Positions 8,528 through 17,846 of a DNA stretch of 42,339 bases are shown here, piece after piece. The notes beneath the pieces are model-generated. The model was not told the DNA's origin and made no database searches. It saw only the letters and a list, made by a program, of their open reading frames with translations. The stretch lies in assembly GCA_945893365.1 (NCBI GenBank), contig CAMDED010000059.1:1-42339 (forward strand), written 5' to 3'. Each line of letters begins with the position of its first letter. The first letter of the stretch is position 1. The stretch is from Candidatus Sulfopaludibacter sp. SbA3. Its GTDB lineage: Bacteria > Acidobacteriota > Terriglobia > Bryobacterales > Bryobacteraceae. The translations under genes were made by a program, and so were the position numbers.

Positions 8528-9297
8528 CGGGCGGCGCCGGCGCCATAGCGGCGCTCCAGGCTTTCAAATTGGCGCTGCTTCGCGACGCCCGAGCGGTGCA
8601 GGATATATCGCGCAAGCAACCACAGGATTTTCAGTCCGTAGACGCTGCTTTGCGTAAACGACGCTGACGAGGCCTGCGCGAAATAGCGCGTGGGCACGGG
8701 CACTTCGGTGATGCGCATGCGAAGATCGACGATCTGCGCCATGATCTCCTGATCGAAGATAAATCCATCGGAATTCATCTGCAGGTTCACCGATTCAAGC
8801 ACCTGCCGGCTAAACGCCCGGTAGCCGGTGTGGTATTCGGAAAGCGAGAGCCCGAAGACCCAATTCTCAAGCTCGGTGAGAAAGCGGTTTGAAATAAATT
8901 TCCACCACGGCATGCCTTGCTTCATCGGACTCGCGCCCATCAGCCGCGAACCCAGCACGACGTCCGCGCGATCCTCTCGAATCGGACGGACGATATCGGG
9001 CAGTAAAGTGGGGTCGTACTGATAATCCGGATGCACCATGACGACGATGTCCGCGCCTGCTTTGAGCGCTTCGCGATAACAGGTCTTTTGATTCGCGCCG
9101 TAGCCGTAGTTGCGGTGATGAACGAACAGCTCGAGTCCAAGCTCGCGGGCGATCCGCGCCGTTTCGTCCGAACTGCCGTCATCCACGAGTATCACGAGGT
9201 CGACCATATCGCGCGGCAAGTCGGCGTACGTCATGTGCAGCGTCTTGGCCGCGTTGTAGGCGGGCATGACAACGATTACTTTGGGGCTTTCCTTCAT
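8524..9297 (-). CDS. Glycosyltransferase family 2 (DPM/DPG-synthase-like)
   Basis: A 257-residue GT-A fold glycosyltransferase. The nucleotide-sugar site is visible as VDDGSSDET (38-46) and the metal-binding region as VHPDYQYDP (88-96). The NYGYGANQK segment and the overall length fit the polyprenyl-phosphate mannose/glucose synthase branch. A hydrophobic stretch near the C-terminus (LKILWLLARYIL) may touch the membrane, but there is no multi-helix domain. The frame is open to 9693, yet the ATG at 9297 overlaps the upstream methyltransferase stop by 4 bp and starts directly at the GT2 domain. Likely product is a lipid-linked sugar donor or glycolipid; sugar and acceptor are not known. Confidence 0.85.
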   Translation of the reverse strand: MKESPKVIVVMPAYNAAKTLHMTYADLPRDMVDLVILVDDGSSDETARIARELGLELFVHHRNYGYGANQKTCYREALKAGADIVVMVHPDYQYDPTLLPDIVRPIREDRADVVLGSRLMGASPMKQGMPWWKFISNRFLTELENWVFGLSLSEYHTGYRAFSRQVLESVNLQMNSDGFIFDQEIMAQIVDLRMRITEVPVPTRYFAQASSASFTQSSVYGLKILWLLARYILHRSGVAKQRQFESLERRYGAGAAR

Positions 9298-10001
9298 CGT
9301 CCGGCCGTCACCACGAACTGATAAGCGAACAATTTCTTCCATGCCCGCGCGAGGGCGAACGATAACCACTCCATCGCGCGGACAGGGGCGGAAGCTTCCC
9401 AGCGGGGGAGCGCGAGTCCCACGGGCACGCCGGTCGGCTGCATCTTGTCGATCCGGAAACCCGCGGAGGCGAACAGGTCCACCCATCCGCTCCACATGTA
9501 GAAGTGCAGGTGCGTGCGATCGAACAGGCCGCGCTCGTCTGAAGGGAAACGGCCCAGCAACACGTTCAAGCGGAACCAGGCGTGTCCGCTGTTCGGCAGC
9601 GACGCAATCACGACTCCGCCTGTGTCGAGCACGGCGGCCACGTCGCGCAACAACCGGTCCGGACGCCGGACATGCTCGAGGACATCCGCGCAAAGGACGT
9701 AGGAAAAGCGGCCGGAGAGCGGCGGCAGTCCGTCCTCGAGGTCCCGCTCGATGCGCTCAACGTTTTCGGGGAAACCGGAGGGACGCGGCCCAGGGAGGTC
9801 GATTCCCGTGACTTCGTAGCCGCGCCGCGCGAGATCGCCGCTCAGAAATCCGCCGGCGCATCCGACGTCCAGCACGCGGCGGCCGCCGCCTTCGGGCGGA
9901 AGAGCCCGCAGCAGAAAGGTATGGCTGCTATACGGACCCGTCTTGAAGGTGTACGGGCCGGAGCCAAAGCTCGTTGCCGGAGTCAATTCACCGATAGCCA
10001 C
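9294..10001 (-). CDS. Class I SAM-dependent methyltransferase
   Basis: A 235-residue Methyltransf_11/23-type enzyme. Motif I is VLDVGCAGG (43-51), the acidic end of strand 2 is GIDLPGP, and VLCADVLEHVRRP is the usual post-motif segment. The substrate is unknown; the next gene is a GT2, so a sugar or polyprenyl-linked target is plausible. The listed start is a GTG that overlaps the preceding small gene by 19 bp. A TTG at 9986 would instead give a 4-bp TTGA overlap, the spacing seen at other junctions of this operon, and would remove only five residues. I cannot decide between them. Confidence 0.85.
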   Translation of the reverse strand: MAIGELTPATSFGSGPYTFKTGPYSSHTFLLRALPPEGGGRRVLDVGCAGGFLSGDLARRGYEVTGIDLPGPRPSGFPENVERIERDLEDGLPPLSGRFSYVLCADVLEHVRRPDRLLRDVAAVLDTGGVVIASLPNSGHAWFRLNVLLGRFPSDERGLFDRTHLHFYMWSGWVDLFASAGFRIDKMQPTGVPVGLALPRWEASAPVRAMEWLSFALARAWKKLFAYQFVVTAGR

Positions 10002-10258
10002 TTTACACTGTCCGTTGGGGTGGTCTCGCAGCGTCTGGATTCAGCCTGGCCGGCCGCTCCCAGCACCGAGCACAAATTCTCCGTGGCGGTCCGCTGGGCC
10101 TGTTCGCGGGTGCTTGCCTTGGCCGTGCGGCAGCCGGAGCGGCCATCGAAGGTAATGCAGACTTCGCAGCGGTATTGGGTGGTCTGAATCGTCGAGTAGA
10201 CAATCGCCGCAAGCACAATCGCGGCAAACAAAATTCCGCCAATCGTGGTCTTCTTCAC
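9983..10258 (-). CDS. Small single-pass membrane protein with four cysteines, unknown function
   Basis: I do not recognise this 91-residue protein. It has a basic start (MKKT), one hydrophobic segment (about residues 7-24) that fits a signal anchor, and a polar outer domain containing CEVC and three further cysteines (CR, LC, RC). The GTG start overlaps the accA stop (GTGA), and the protein ends inside the following methyltransferase. Conserved overlap on both sides and good codon usage argue that it is real. Cysteines outside the membrane could form disulfides. It may be a lineage-specific family that travels with accA. Confidence 0.65.
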   Translation of the reverse strand: MKKTTIGGILFAAIVLAAIVYSTIQTTQYRCEVCITFDGRSGCRTAKASTREQAQRTATENLCSVLGAAGQAESRRCETTPTDSVKWLSVN

Positions 10259-11079
10259 TTCACGAAGGTCCCCATGCGCCGGAACTTCTCGTAGCGATGC
10301 TGGACAAGCTCGTCATCCGTCATCGCCGCAAGCTCCGAGAGCGATTGCCGCAGCCGATCCTTGAGCGAACGGGCGGCCGCCTCGGGGTCTGTGTGCGCGC
10401 CCTCGGGCGGCTCGGAAATGACTCCGTCGACAATACCCAGCCCAACCAGATCGCCCGCCGTGAGGCGAAGCGCGGAGGCTGCAAGCTCCGCCTTCGCCGA
10501 ATCGCGCCAGATGATCGCCGCGCAACTCTCCGGCGAGATTACGCTGTAGACGGCGTTTTCCATCATGAATACGTGGTTCCCGACGCCCAGGGCGAGCGCG
10601 CCGCCGCTGCCGCCCTCACCGATGCAGACGCAGATGACGGGCACCGGCAGACGGGCCATTTCCCTGAGGTTCCTGGCGATCGCTTCCGCCTGCCCCCGCT
10701 CTTCGGCATCGATACCAGGGTAAGCGCCGGGCGTATCGAGCAGCGTGATCACCGGCCGCTTGAACTTCGCCGCCATCTGCATGACGCGAATCGCTTTCCG
10801 GTAGCCTTCGGGCTTCGGCATTCCGAAGTTCCGGAAGAGTTTCTGTTTCGTGTCCCGGCCCTTCTGTTCAGCCACCACCATGACGGGCTTCCCGTCCAAA
10901 AACGCAAAGCCGCAAACGATCGCGGCGTCGTCGCCGAACGCGCGGTCGCCATGGACCTCTTCAAACTCCGTGAAAATCTTCTGAATGTAATCGAGCGAAT
11001 GCGGACGCTTTGGATGCCGCGCCAGTTGCACGGCCTGCCACGCTCGACTCCCCAGCGCCCCGCTACTTTCTTCGCTCAA
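10255..11079 (-). CDS. accA: Acetyl-CoA carboxylase carboxyltransferase alpha subunit, short N-terminus
   Basis: This protein is the alpha half of the carboxyltransferase that makes malonyl-CoA for fatty acid synthesis. The core is clear: [20 protein letters not shown] near the start, [21 protein letters not shown] and YSVISPE. With a TTG start at 11079, whose last two bases form the start of the dnaE stop (TTGA), the protein has 274 residues. E. coli AccA is 319 and carries about 45 more N-terminal residues forming a helical hairpin before AWQ. The frame stays open upstream inside dnaE but that sequence is Arg/Gly-rich and not AccA-like. accA next to dnaE is also the E. coli order. No accD is in view. 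Confidence 0.9.
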   Translation of the reverse strand: MSEESSGALGSRAWQAVQLARHPKRPHSLDYIQKIFTEFEEVHGDRAFGDDAAIVCGFAFLDGKPVMVVAEQKGRDTKQKLFRNFGMPKPEGYRKAIRVMQMAAKFKRPVITLLDTPGAYPGIDAEERGQAEAIARNLREMARLPVPVICVCIGEGGSGGALALGVGNHVFMMENAVYSVISPESCAAIIWRDSAKAELAASALRLTAGDLVGLGIVDGVISEPPEGAHTDPEAAARSLKDRLRQSLSELAAMTDDELVQHRYEKFRRMGTFVK

Positions 11080-14000
11080 GATGCCAGTACCTCGATCGCT
11101 TCCGCCCCGCAGATCCTCTCGACGGCTTCGCGAAACTCCCGGTCGGGCCGTACTTTCGCCGGAACATCCAGAATAACGGAAAAATCGCGCGGCTGTTCGA
11201 GACGGAAGCGCACCTGGGTGTCGCCCGGCTTGCGCTGGAACAACTCGATCAGCTCGGCGCCGGCGTTGGGGCTCCTGCCCAGGCGGACGCGAACGGAGAT
11301 CAGCGCCGGCAAGGCGACTCGCGCCACGTCGAGAGGCACCACGTCCTGAACGGAGATTTTCGTTGCCGCTCCCTCTTCGGGAAGGGCGAGTCCGCGGACG
11401 AGCACCGCCTGGTCTTCCACAAGCATGGACGCCAGCCGCTCGTACTGGGTGGTGAAGACCATCAGTTCCACGCTTCCTTGCAGATCCTCGAGCTGCAGGG
11501 CCGCCCAGGGCTTTTGCTCGCGATTCCGCTTCTTCTGGATCGTGGTGAGCACGCCGCACAGCGCAACTTCATTCCCTTTCGAAAGGCCTTCCAGATTCGA
11601 GCTGTTGTGCGTGGCCAGATCGGCCACCTTTTCTCGGTAGTGATCGAGCGGATGCCCGGTGACATAAAACCCGAGCATCTCCTTTTCGCCCCGCAGTTTT
11701 TCGCGGCCTGTCCATTCGGGGACGTCGGGCAGGGGTTGTTCCTTCTCCGGTTCGGCGGCGAACATATCGCCAAACAGGCCGCCTTGCCCGCTTATCTTAT
11801 CCTTCCAGGCGCGCTGGCCGGATTCCATGGCGCCCTCGACGATGGCGAATTTTTGAGCTCGCGTTCCCTCAAGCGTATCCATTGCGCCGGCCTTGATCAG
11901 GCTCTCGATCATGCGGCGGTTGATCGAGGAAATGTCCACGGCCTCGCAGAATCGATACAAGCTCTTAAAGGCGCCGGTCTCTTCGCGCGCCGTCCGGATA
12001 GGCTCAACCGCGGACTGGCCGAGGTTTTTTACCGCGCCCAATCCGAAACGAATCGAGTCGCCGGCCGGAGTAAAATTCCAATCGCTCGAATTCACGTCGG
12101 GCGGCATGACCGTGATGCCCATGTCCTTGCATTCGGCGATGTATTTCACTACCTTCGCAACGTTACCGGTTTCCGACGTCAGCAGCCCGGCCATGAACTC
12201 GGTTGGATAATGCGCCTTCAGGTAGGCTGTGACGTAGGCAAGATAGGCATACGCGGCGGAGTGCGACTTATTGAAACCGTATCCGGCAAACTGCTCCATA
12301 AGGTCGAAGATCTTCTCGGCCTTCTTCGGCGGGTGGCCTTTTTCGTGCGCTCCCTGCAGAAACCGCTCGCGCTGGGCGGCCATCTCTTCGGCTTTCTTCT
12401 TCCCCATGGCGCGCCGCAGAATATCGGCTTCACCGAGCGAATAGCCGGCGAGCCGGTTCGAGATCTGCATGACCTGCTCCTGGTAAACGATCACCCCGTA
12501 GGTCTCTTCGAGGATCTCCTTGAGCACCGGCAAATCGTAGTGGACGGCCTTTCGTCCCTGCTTGCGATCGATGAAGTCGTCGATCATGCCGCCTTGAATC
12601 GGCCCGGGGCGATAGAGCGCGTTCAGCGCGGTGAGGTCTTCGATGCGCGTCGGCTGATAGCGGCGCAGAATGTCGCGCATGCCCGCCGACTCGAACTGGA
12701 AGACGCCGCTCGTGAAGCCCTTGGTGAAGATCTCGTAACTCCTGGGGTCGTCGAGCGGCATGTCGTCGAGCACGATCCTGACGCCGCGATGCTTTTCGAT
12801 GAGCTTGATCGCGTCGTCGATCACCGTGAGCGTGGTCAGACCGAGAAAGTCCATCTTGAGAAGCGATAACTTCTCAAGCCCGTTCATGTCGTACTGGGTT
12901 ACGACTTCCTCGCGGCTGGTGCGGTAGAGGGGCACCAGATTCTTTAGCGGTTCGGGCGCAATGACCACGCCCGCCGCGTGCACGGAAGAGTTGCGCGCCA
13001 GGCCCTCAAGCTTGCGCGCCACCTGCAACACCTCCGCCACGCGAGGGTCTTTGGCCGCCGCCTCGTTAAAACCCGGTTCGGTCCTGATCGCGTCCGCGAG
13101 GCTGATATTGAGCACGTTCGGCACCATCTTGGTGAGCCGTTCCACGTCGCCAAAGCTCATGTCGAGCACCCGCCCCACGTCCTTGATGGCGGCGCGAGCG
13201 CCCAACGTATTGAAGGTGATGATCTGCGCCACCTGTTCACGGCCGTACTTTTCGGTCACGTACTGGATCACTTCGCCGCGCCGGTTCATGCAGAAATCGA
13301 TGTCGATATCCGGCATGCTGATTCGCTCCGGATTCAGAAAGCGCTCGAACAGCAACCCGTACTGAAGCGGATCGATGTCCGTAATCTCCATCGCGTAACT
13401 CACCAGACTGCCGGCGGCCGACCCGCGTCCCGGCCCGACCGGAATCGACAAGCCCTTCGCGAAGCGGATGAAATCCCACACGATCAGGAAGTATCCGGAA
13501 AACTTCATTTGCTGGATCATGCGGATCTCCCGGTCGAGCCGCTCCACATACTCCGGCAACTCATGCTTCAGGCGGCCTGACGCGAACATCGCCTCGAGGC
13601 GCGGCCGCCGTTTTTCAAATCCCTGACGCGCAATGAACTCGAAGTAGGTGTCCGCGGAGTGGGCGGCGGGCACGTCGAACTTCGGAAACGGCTCTTTCAC
13701 CTGCTCGAGCTTGACCTGACACCGCTGCGCGATCTCCCAAGGGCGGTCCACGGCGTCTTCGAGCTCGCCAAAGAGCTGCATCATCTCGGCGCGCGACTTC
13801 AGGTAAAAGTCCGGAGTATTCCAGCGCATGCGCGACGGGTCGCTCATGGTCTTGCCTGTCTGGATGCACATCAGAATCTCGTGCGCCCGCGCGTCCTCCC
13901 GCCGCAAGTAGTGCGAATCGTTCGTTGCGACCAGCGGCAGACCGGTTTCCTGCGACAGACGGTTCAACTCCGGAGTGACGCGCTTGTCCTGCTCAAGGCC

Positions 14001-14534
14001 ATGATCCTGAATTTCGAGAAAAAAATTGCCCCTGCCGAAGATATCGCTGTAAGTATGCGCGAGACGGCGGGCGTCGTCGTACTTGCCGGCGAGCAGCGTC
14101 TCGTTGATGTCGCCGCGCAGGCAGGCGGACATGGCGACGAGGCCCTTCGAGTGGCGCGCGAGCAGATCTTTGTCGATGCGCGGCTTGTAGTAGAAGCCTT
14201 CGAGGAAAGCGGTGGAAACGAGCTCGACCAGGTTCCGGTAGCCTTCCTGGTTCTCGCAGAGAAGCACCAGGTGGTTGTAACGGTCGGTGTCGGAACGGAC
14301 CTTCATTCCTTTCTGCGAGACGTAGACCTCGCAGCCCAATACGGGGTGAATGCCCTTCGCGTTCCCCGTGTTGTAAAACTGGACGGCCCCGAACAGATTG
14401 CCGTGGTCCGTCATGGCGACAGCCGGCATTTTCAGTTCGGCGGCGACGTCCATGAGCTGGCCGATTTCGCAGGCGCCGTCCAGCAGAGAATAGTCGGTGT
14501 GATTGTGCAGGTGGACGAAGGGCTTTTCGGACAT
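11076..14534 (-). CDS. dnaE: DNA polymerase III alpha subunit
   Basis: The 1152-residue replicative polymerase subunit. It opens with the PHP domain ([14 protein letters not shown] from residue 8), then the polymerase core. [15 protein letters not shown] binds nucleotide, and the catalytic aspartates are in PDIDIDF at 408-414 (D409 and D411, equivalent to E. coli D401 and D403). The helix-hairpin-helix and OB-fold regions follow, ending near 1152, close to the E. coli length of 1160. No intein or frameshift is seen. The ATG at 14534 is followed by the normal N-terminus; a TATACT box lies 13 bp upstream. It leads the seven-gene overlapping chain. Confidence 0.97.
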   Translation of the reverse strand: MSEKPFVHLHNHTDYSLLDGACEIGQLMDVAAELKMPAVAMTDHGNLFGAVQFYNTGNAKGIHPVLGCEVYVSQKGMKVRSDTDRYNHLVLLCENQEGYRNLVELVSTAFLEGFYYKPRIDKDLLARHSKGLVAMSACLRGDINETLLAGKYDDARRLAHTYSDIFGRGNFFLEIQDHGLEQDKRVTPELNRLSQETGLPLVATNDSHYLRREDARAHEILMCIQTGKTMSDPSRMRWNTPDFYLKSRAEMMQLFGELEDAVDRPWEIAQRCQVKLEQVKEPFPKFDVPAAHSADTYFEFIARQGFEKRRPRLEAMFASGRLKHELPEYVERLDREIRMIQQMKFSGYFLIVWDFIRFAKGLSIPVGPGRGSAAGSLVSYAMEITDIDPLQYGLLFERFLNPERISMPDIDIDFCMNRRGEVIQYVTEKYGREQVAQIITFNTLGARAAIKDVGRVLDMSFGDVERLTKMVPNVLNISLADAIRTEPGFNEAAAKDPRVAEVLQVARKLEGLARNSSVHAAGVVIAPEPLKNLVPLYRTSREEVVTQYDMNGLEKLSLLKMDFLGLTTLTVIDDAIKLIEKHRGVRIVLDDMPLDDPRSYEIFTKGFTSGVFQFESAGMRDILRRYQPTRIEDLTALNALYRPGPIQGGMIDDFIDRKQGRKAVHYDLPVLKEILEETYGVIVYQEQVMQISNRLAGYSLGEADILRRAMGKKKAEEMAAQRERFLQGAHEKGHPPKKAEKIFDLMEQFAGYGFNKSHSAAYAYLAYVTAYLKAHYPTEFMAGLLTSETGNVAKVVKYIAECKDMGITVMPPDVNSSDWNFTPAGDSIRFGLGAVKNLGQSAVEPIRTAREETGAFKSLYRFCEAVDISSINRRMIESLIKAGAMDTLEGTRAQKFAIVEGAMESGQRAWKDKISGQGGLFGDMFAAEPEKEQPLPDVPEWTGREKLRGEKEMLGFYVTGHPLDHYREKVADLATHNSSNLEGLSKGNEVALCGVLTTIQKKRNREQKPWAALQLEDLQGSVELMVFTTQYERLASMLVEDQAVLVRGLALPEEGAATKISVQDVVPLDVARVALPALISVRVRLGRSPNAGAELIELFQRKPGDTQVRFRLEQPRDFSVILDVPAKVRPDREFREAVERICGAEAIEVLAS

Positions 14535-14547
14535 GGGCTCAGTGTCT

Positions 14548-14553
14548 AGTATA
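14548..14553 (-). promoter_or_regulatory. Possible -10 box (TATACT) for the dnaE operon
   Basis: On the minus strand TATACT lies 13 bp before the dnaE ATG, which would give a leader of only about seven bases. The -35 position 17 bp upstream reads TCCGTC, a poor match, so this rests on the -10 box alone. Confidence 0.35.
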
Positions 14554-14602
14554 GACGGCGGGCGCTGAGGGACGGAATGAACTAAAATTGAGGATTCCGG
14601 CT

Positions 14603-15496
14603 ATGACATCCAATTTAGCTTCACCGCCCCGCACGAGGACGGCCTTGCTTCTGGGAGCCTCCGCAATGCTTTTCGCATGGGGCGCCGCCTGCACGAAATC
14701 CGCGCCAACCGAAATTGTGGAGGCGCCATTGCGGCTGGGCGCGAATTGGCACGATTTGGAGAAGGACCAGATACGAGTTTTCCGGTGGGTGACCAACGAC
14801 GCGGAACTCGTTCCGGATGCCGGCGCAGCCGCGTCGAAGTTTCTCACCATTGAAGCCGAACCTGGACCTGGTCTCGACTCGAACCCGATGGATCTCCAGG
14901 TTCTTGGGACGGGCGGAGCGCTGCTGGGCGCCGGCAAGTTTGAGGGCCGCGAAACCGTCGTGATCCGGCTCTGGCCCGAGCTGCCGCGAGGCGGCGAGGC
15001 TTTCCTGCACGTTGAAGGAGGCGGAAAGGCGACTCCGGGAGATTCGCGCGTTCTGAATTTTCGCGTTTTCTCGGCTAAGCTCAGCAGACGCCCGCCCGAG
15101 AACGACATTATCCGCGGTGAGTACCCGATCAAGCTGGCCGGAGGTTGGTACCCCTATGAGACATTCCAGGGCAAGTCATTTCGCTGGGTGAACCAGGACG
15201 CGGAGTTCATCGTTCCCAAATCGGGCGGCTCGGCCCGCAAGATCAGACTCGACGTTGAGCCCGGCCCAGGGCTTGACTCGAAGCCTTTCGAACTCATGGT
15301 TTTCGACCAGACCGGGAAGCAGGTCGCGGCCGGAAAAGTGCGGTACCGCACAAAGGTCGACATGGTATTACCTCCTGTCGAAGGCGGCAACGACCTGACC
15401 TACAAGCTTCGCTCCGATCGCGGTGGAAAGCCCGCTCCCAACGATCCGCGCACGCTGAACTTCAGAATATTCACGATCGGAGTTACCGAAAACTAG
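14603..15496 (+). CDS. Secreted protein with two tandem copies of one beta-rich domain
   Basis: A 297-residue exported protein with a hydrophobic N-terminus (LLLGASAMLFAWGAAC) that may be a signal peptide or an imperfect lipobox (Gly at -3). The rest is an internal duplication of about 120 residues. Copy 1 runs from LRLGANWHDLE to RVLNFRVFSA; copy 2 from IKLAGGWYPYE to RTLNFRIFTI. Shared landmarks are FRWVTNDAEL/FRWVNQDAEF, EPGPGLDSNP/EPGPGLDSKP and the LNFR ending. I do not know a named function; similar beta-sandwich units occur attached to glycosyltransferases and methyltransferases in Acidobacteria (from memory, not checked). The ATG is preferred over the upstream TTG at 14588. Confidence 0.7.
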   Translation: MTSNLASPPRTRTALLLGASAMLFAWGAACTKSAPTEIVEAPLRLGANWHDLEKDQIRVFRWVTNDAELVPDAGAAASKFLTIEAEPGPGLDSNPMDLQVLGTGGALLGAGKFEGRETVVIRLWPELPRGGEAFLHVEGGGKATPGDSRVLNFRVFSAKLSRRPPENDIIRGEYPIKLAGGWYPYETFQGKSFRWVNQDAEFIVPKSGGSARKIRLDVEPGPGLDSKPFELMVFDQTGKQVAAGKVRYRTKVDMVLPPVEGGNDLTYKLRSDRGGKPAPNDPRTLNFRIFTIGVTEN

Positions 15497-15521
15497 TGCT
15501 TAGTTGCATGATCGCCGGCTC

Positions 15522-16346
15522 TTACCGGGCGTCCCGAGCCGCCTTCCCCCGAGATCCGCCGAAGTTCTTTACGCACCGGAACCCAATCGTGGGACTCCGC
15601 TCCGCCTGGCGGGCCCAGCTTCTATAGGAGTTGGTGAGGAACGTATCCGGCGTGTCGAACCAGGATCCACCCCTCACCACCCGGTAGCGGCCCTCGCTCG
15701 GACCCCGCGGATTCGTCTCCGGCGCGACCTCGTAGTAGGTGCGGCCGTACCGGTCCGAGGTCCACTCCCAGACGTTGCCGATCATGTCGGCTAGTCCGAA
15801 GGCGTTCTTCGGCTTCGAGCCAACGTCCACGGCCCCGTTGTCCAAGCCGTAAACCGCAAACCGGGGATTCGGATCGGCGTCGCCCCACGGGTACTTCAAG
15901 CCATCGGCCGCGCCGCGGCAGGCGCGCTCCCACTCGGCTTCTGTCGGCAGACGTTTTCCGTCCCAGGCGCAGAACGCGGAGGCATCGTCCCAGCTTACGT
16001 CGACCACCGGCCGCTTCTCCATTCCAGGGGTGACTTCTCCGTTGCGCCAGTGGTACGGCGGTTTATGGCGCGTGGCCTTCACGAATGCCGAGTAGCGCTG
16101 GTTGGTGACTTCGAACTCGTCCATGTAAAACGGATCGACCGTGATTTTGCGAACCGGCAGGTCGTCCTTAAAGGGCGTCGGATACCAGATGAGCTTCGTG
16201 TCCGGCCAGTCGTAGGTGCGGCCGCGGGAAAACTCTCCGCCTGGAATAAACACCATGCCCGGCCCGGCGGAAAAGAGCGCGGCGCCGCCGAGCAGGAAGA
16301 GAGGGCCAAGAAACCTGGCGGCGCGTCCCAGCGAGCTCATTAGCAT
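15522..16346 (-). CDS. SUMF1/FGE-fold exported protein lacking the catalytic cysteines
   Basis: A 274-residue protein of the formylglycine-generating-enzyme-sulfatase fold, with an N-terminal hydrophobic export signal (LGPLFLLGGAALFSAG). Family landmarks are MVFIPGGEF, the DEFEVTNQRYSAFV segment, RLPTEAEWERACRG, GNVWEWTSDRYG and RVVRGGSWFD near the C-terminus. In true formylglycine-generating enzymes the segment after GGSW contains the copper-binding Cys pair; here it reads FDTPDTFLTNSYR, with no Cys. It is therefore unlikely to activate sulfatases. It follows the DUF1501 gene by 84 bp in the same direction. A binding, lectin-like or other oxidoreductase role is possible. Confidence 0.85.
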   Translation of the reverse strand: MLMSSLGRAARFLGPLFLLGGAALFSAGPGMVFIPGGEFSRGRTYDWPDTKLIWYPTPFKDDLPVRKITVDPFYMDEFEVTNQRYSAFVKATRHKPPYHWRNGEVTPGMEKRPVVDVSWDDASAFCAWDGKRLPTEAEWERACRGAADGLKYPWGDADPNPRFAVYGLDNGAVDVGSKPKNAFGLADMIGNVWEWTSDRYGRTYYEVAPETNPRGPSEGRYRVVRGGSWFDTPDTFLTNSYRSWARQAERSPTIGFRCVKNFGGSRGKAARDAR

Positions 16347-16430
16347 GCCGTGGCCCCACTGCGAATGCGGCAGGGCAACTCAGACGCGTGGTGCACAAAT
16401 CGCTCCGGCAAGAACTTCCTGTACGCCGCG

Positions 16431-17837
16431 CTAGCCGTAGATGTTCGAGAGCTCATCCGTGGGGATAATCCCGTTCGCGCCGAGCTGATCGACGTAGGCG
16501 TAGGTTCTCCCTGAAGGCAAGTTGTGAACTTCCTTCGACCAGTCGATGCCGAGCGCCGAGTAAATGGTTGCCACCACGTTTTCAATTCTCGGCTGCGCCT
16601 TGTGTTTCCACCCGGTTTCGGCGCAGGTTCTGCCCTCGCTGTCGGATGCGCCGAGCACCAGTCCGCCCTTAACGCCGGCTCCGGCGAACAGGGCGGGGAA
16701 GACATGTTTGTGATGATCGCGGCCGGCAAGGTGGTTTAGCGGTCCCGGAGTGCGGCCGAATTCGCTCATGAGCACGACCAGAGTTTCGTCGAGCAGCATC
16801 TTTCCAGGCGTCGCCTTTGAGGGCGTCGTGGCAAGATCTTCAATCAGACTGGCCGCGGCCGGATCGAAATCGGCGATCAGTTTGTAGTGATTGTCGGCAT
16901 TCGACTTGTCCCAGATGTTTTTGTGATGGTCCCATCCATGCTGGCAGATGTGAACGTAGCGGGTGCCCGCGTCCTGGGCCAGCACGTTGCGGGTGAGGGC
17001 GCTAGCGATGCCGACGCCGGTGTTGCCGTAGCGCTTCCTATCCTGGTCCGTGACCTTGAACGTGGCGGGCCAGCGCGAGTCCGTGAGCAGGCGCTTGGCG
17101 GTATCGCTGAAATCCTCATACGCCCCGACGTCGCGGCCGTAGCTGCTCATGCTGCCGCGGATTTCGCGAAGCCTGGTGAGGACGCGCCACCGTTCCTCGA
17201 TCAACTCGACAGCCTTCTCGTCGAGCGACATGCCGCTGAGCGAGGCCTGGGCATTGAGGTCGAAAACCGAGAAGCGCGGGGGAAGGAAACCGGTGGAAAG
17301 CGCGCCCACCTGATTCGTTTCCAGATTGAAGGAGACGTAGGTCGGGAAGGTGTCGGCGTTGCGGCGGAACTTCTCAAGCTCCGCCGCAACGACGGAGCCG
17401 ACCGACGGGATCTCGCGGGCGAAGGCCACGTTCAGCTGCCGTCCCGCCTGCACGTAATACTGGCCCCGCAGGTGGACTTCCTCGTGACTGACGAACGAAC
17501 GCTGGATGGCGATGCGGTCCATCACCTTTTCCATGCGCGGGAACATGTTCACCGGAAAGTGAATTCCGGTCGCGATCTTGCGGACTTGGAAATCCTTGGG
17601 CGTCGCGACGTTGTCCTTGAAGTCGAAAGTGTCGAGGTGGCTGATCGCGCCCGAAATCTCGAAAAAGATCACGTTTCTGGCATTTCCGCGCGGGGTCTTC
17701 CTGCTGCCGGTATCCGCGGCGCGGAGCTTCAGAGGCCAGACGCCTTCGAGGGACGCGCCACAGAGGCCGAAGCCGCCGTATTTCAGGAGCTCGCGGCGGG
17801 TTGGAACCAGATCGCTCACTCTCTTTGGAGTATTCAT
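16431..17837 (-). CDS. Tat-exported DUF1501 protein
   Basis: A 468-residue DUF1501 protein of the alkaline-phosphatase/sulfatase-like fold. The twin-arginine signal is RRELLKYGGFGLCGAS near the N-terminus, so the folded protein should cross the membrane by Tat. GRTPGPLNHLAGRDHHKHVFP near residue 365 carries the acidic and His residues that bind metal in related folds. Its ATG follows GAGGG and lies 9 bp after the DUF1549/1553 stop, so the two are co-transcribed. This pairing is very common in Planctomycetes and Solibacter; biochemical function is unproven, though a role in degrading sulfated or complex polysaccharides is often proposed. Confidence 0.9.
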   Translation of the reverse strand: MNTPKRVSDLVPTRRELLKYGGFGLCGASLEGVWPLKLRAADTGSRKTPRGNARNVIFFEISGAISHLDTFDFKDNVATPKDFQVRKIATGIHFPVNMFPRMEKVMDRIAIQRSFVSHEEVHLRGQYYVQAGRQLNVAFAREIPSVGSVVAAELEKFRRNADTFPTYVSFNLETNQVGALSTGFLPPRFSVFDLNAQASLSGMSLDEKAVELIEERWRVLTRLREIRGSMSSYGRDVGAYEDFSDTAKRLLTDSRWPATFKVTDQDRKRYGNTGVGIASALTRNVLAQDAGTRYVHICQHGWDHHKNIWDKSNADNHYKLIADFDPAAASLIEDLATTPSKATPGKMLLDETLVVLMSEFGRTPGPLNHLAGRDHHKHVFPALFAGAGVKGGLVLGASDSEGRTCAETGWKHKAQPRIENVVATIYSALGIDWSKEVHNLPSGRTYAYVDQLGANGIIPTDELSNIYG

Positions 17838-17846
17838 GGCGCCCTC

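Noticed and set aside
11080-11559. Longer accA frame upstream into dnaE
   Set aside because: The extra sequence is Arg/Gly-rich and unlike AccA; the frame is a shadow of dnaE.
15491-15505. AACTA-GTGCT-TAGTT hairpin between the converging genes at 15.5 kb
   Set aside because: A 5-bp AT-rich stem without a T run is too weak for a terminator.
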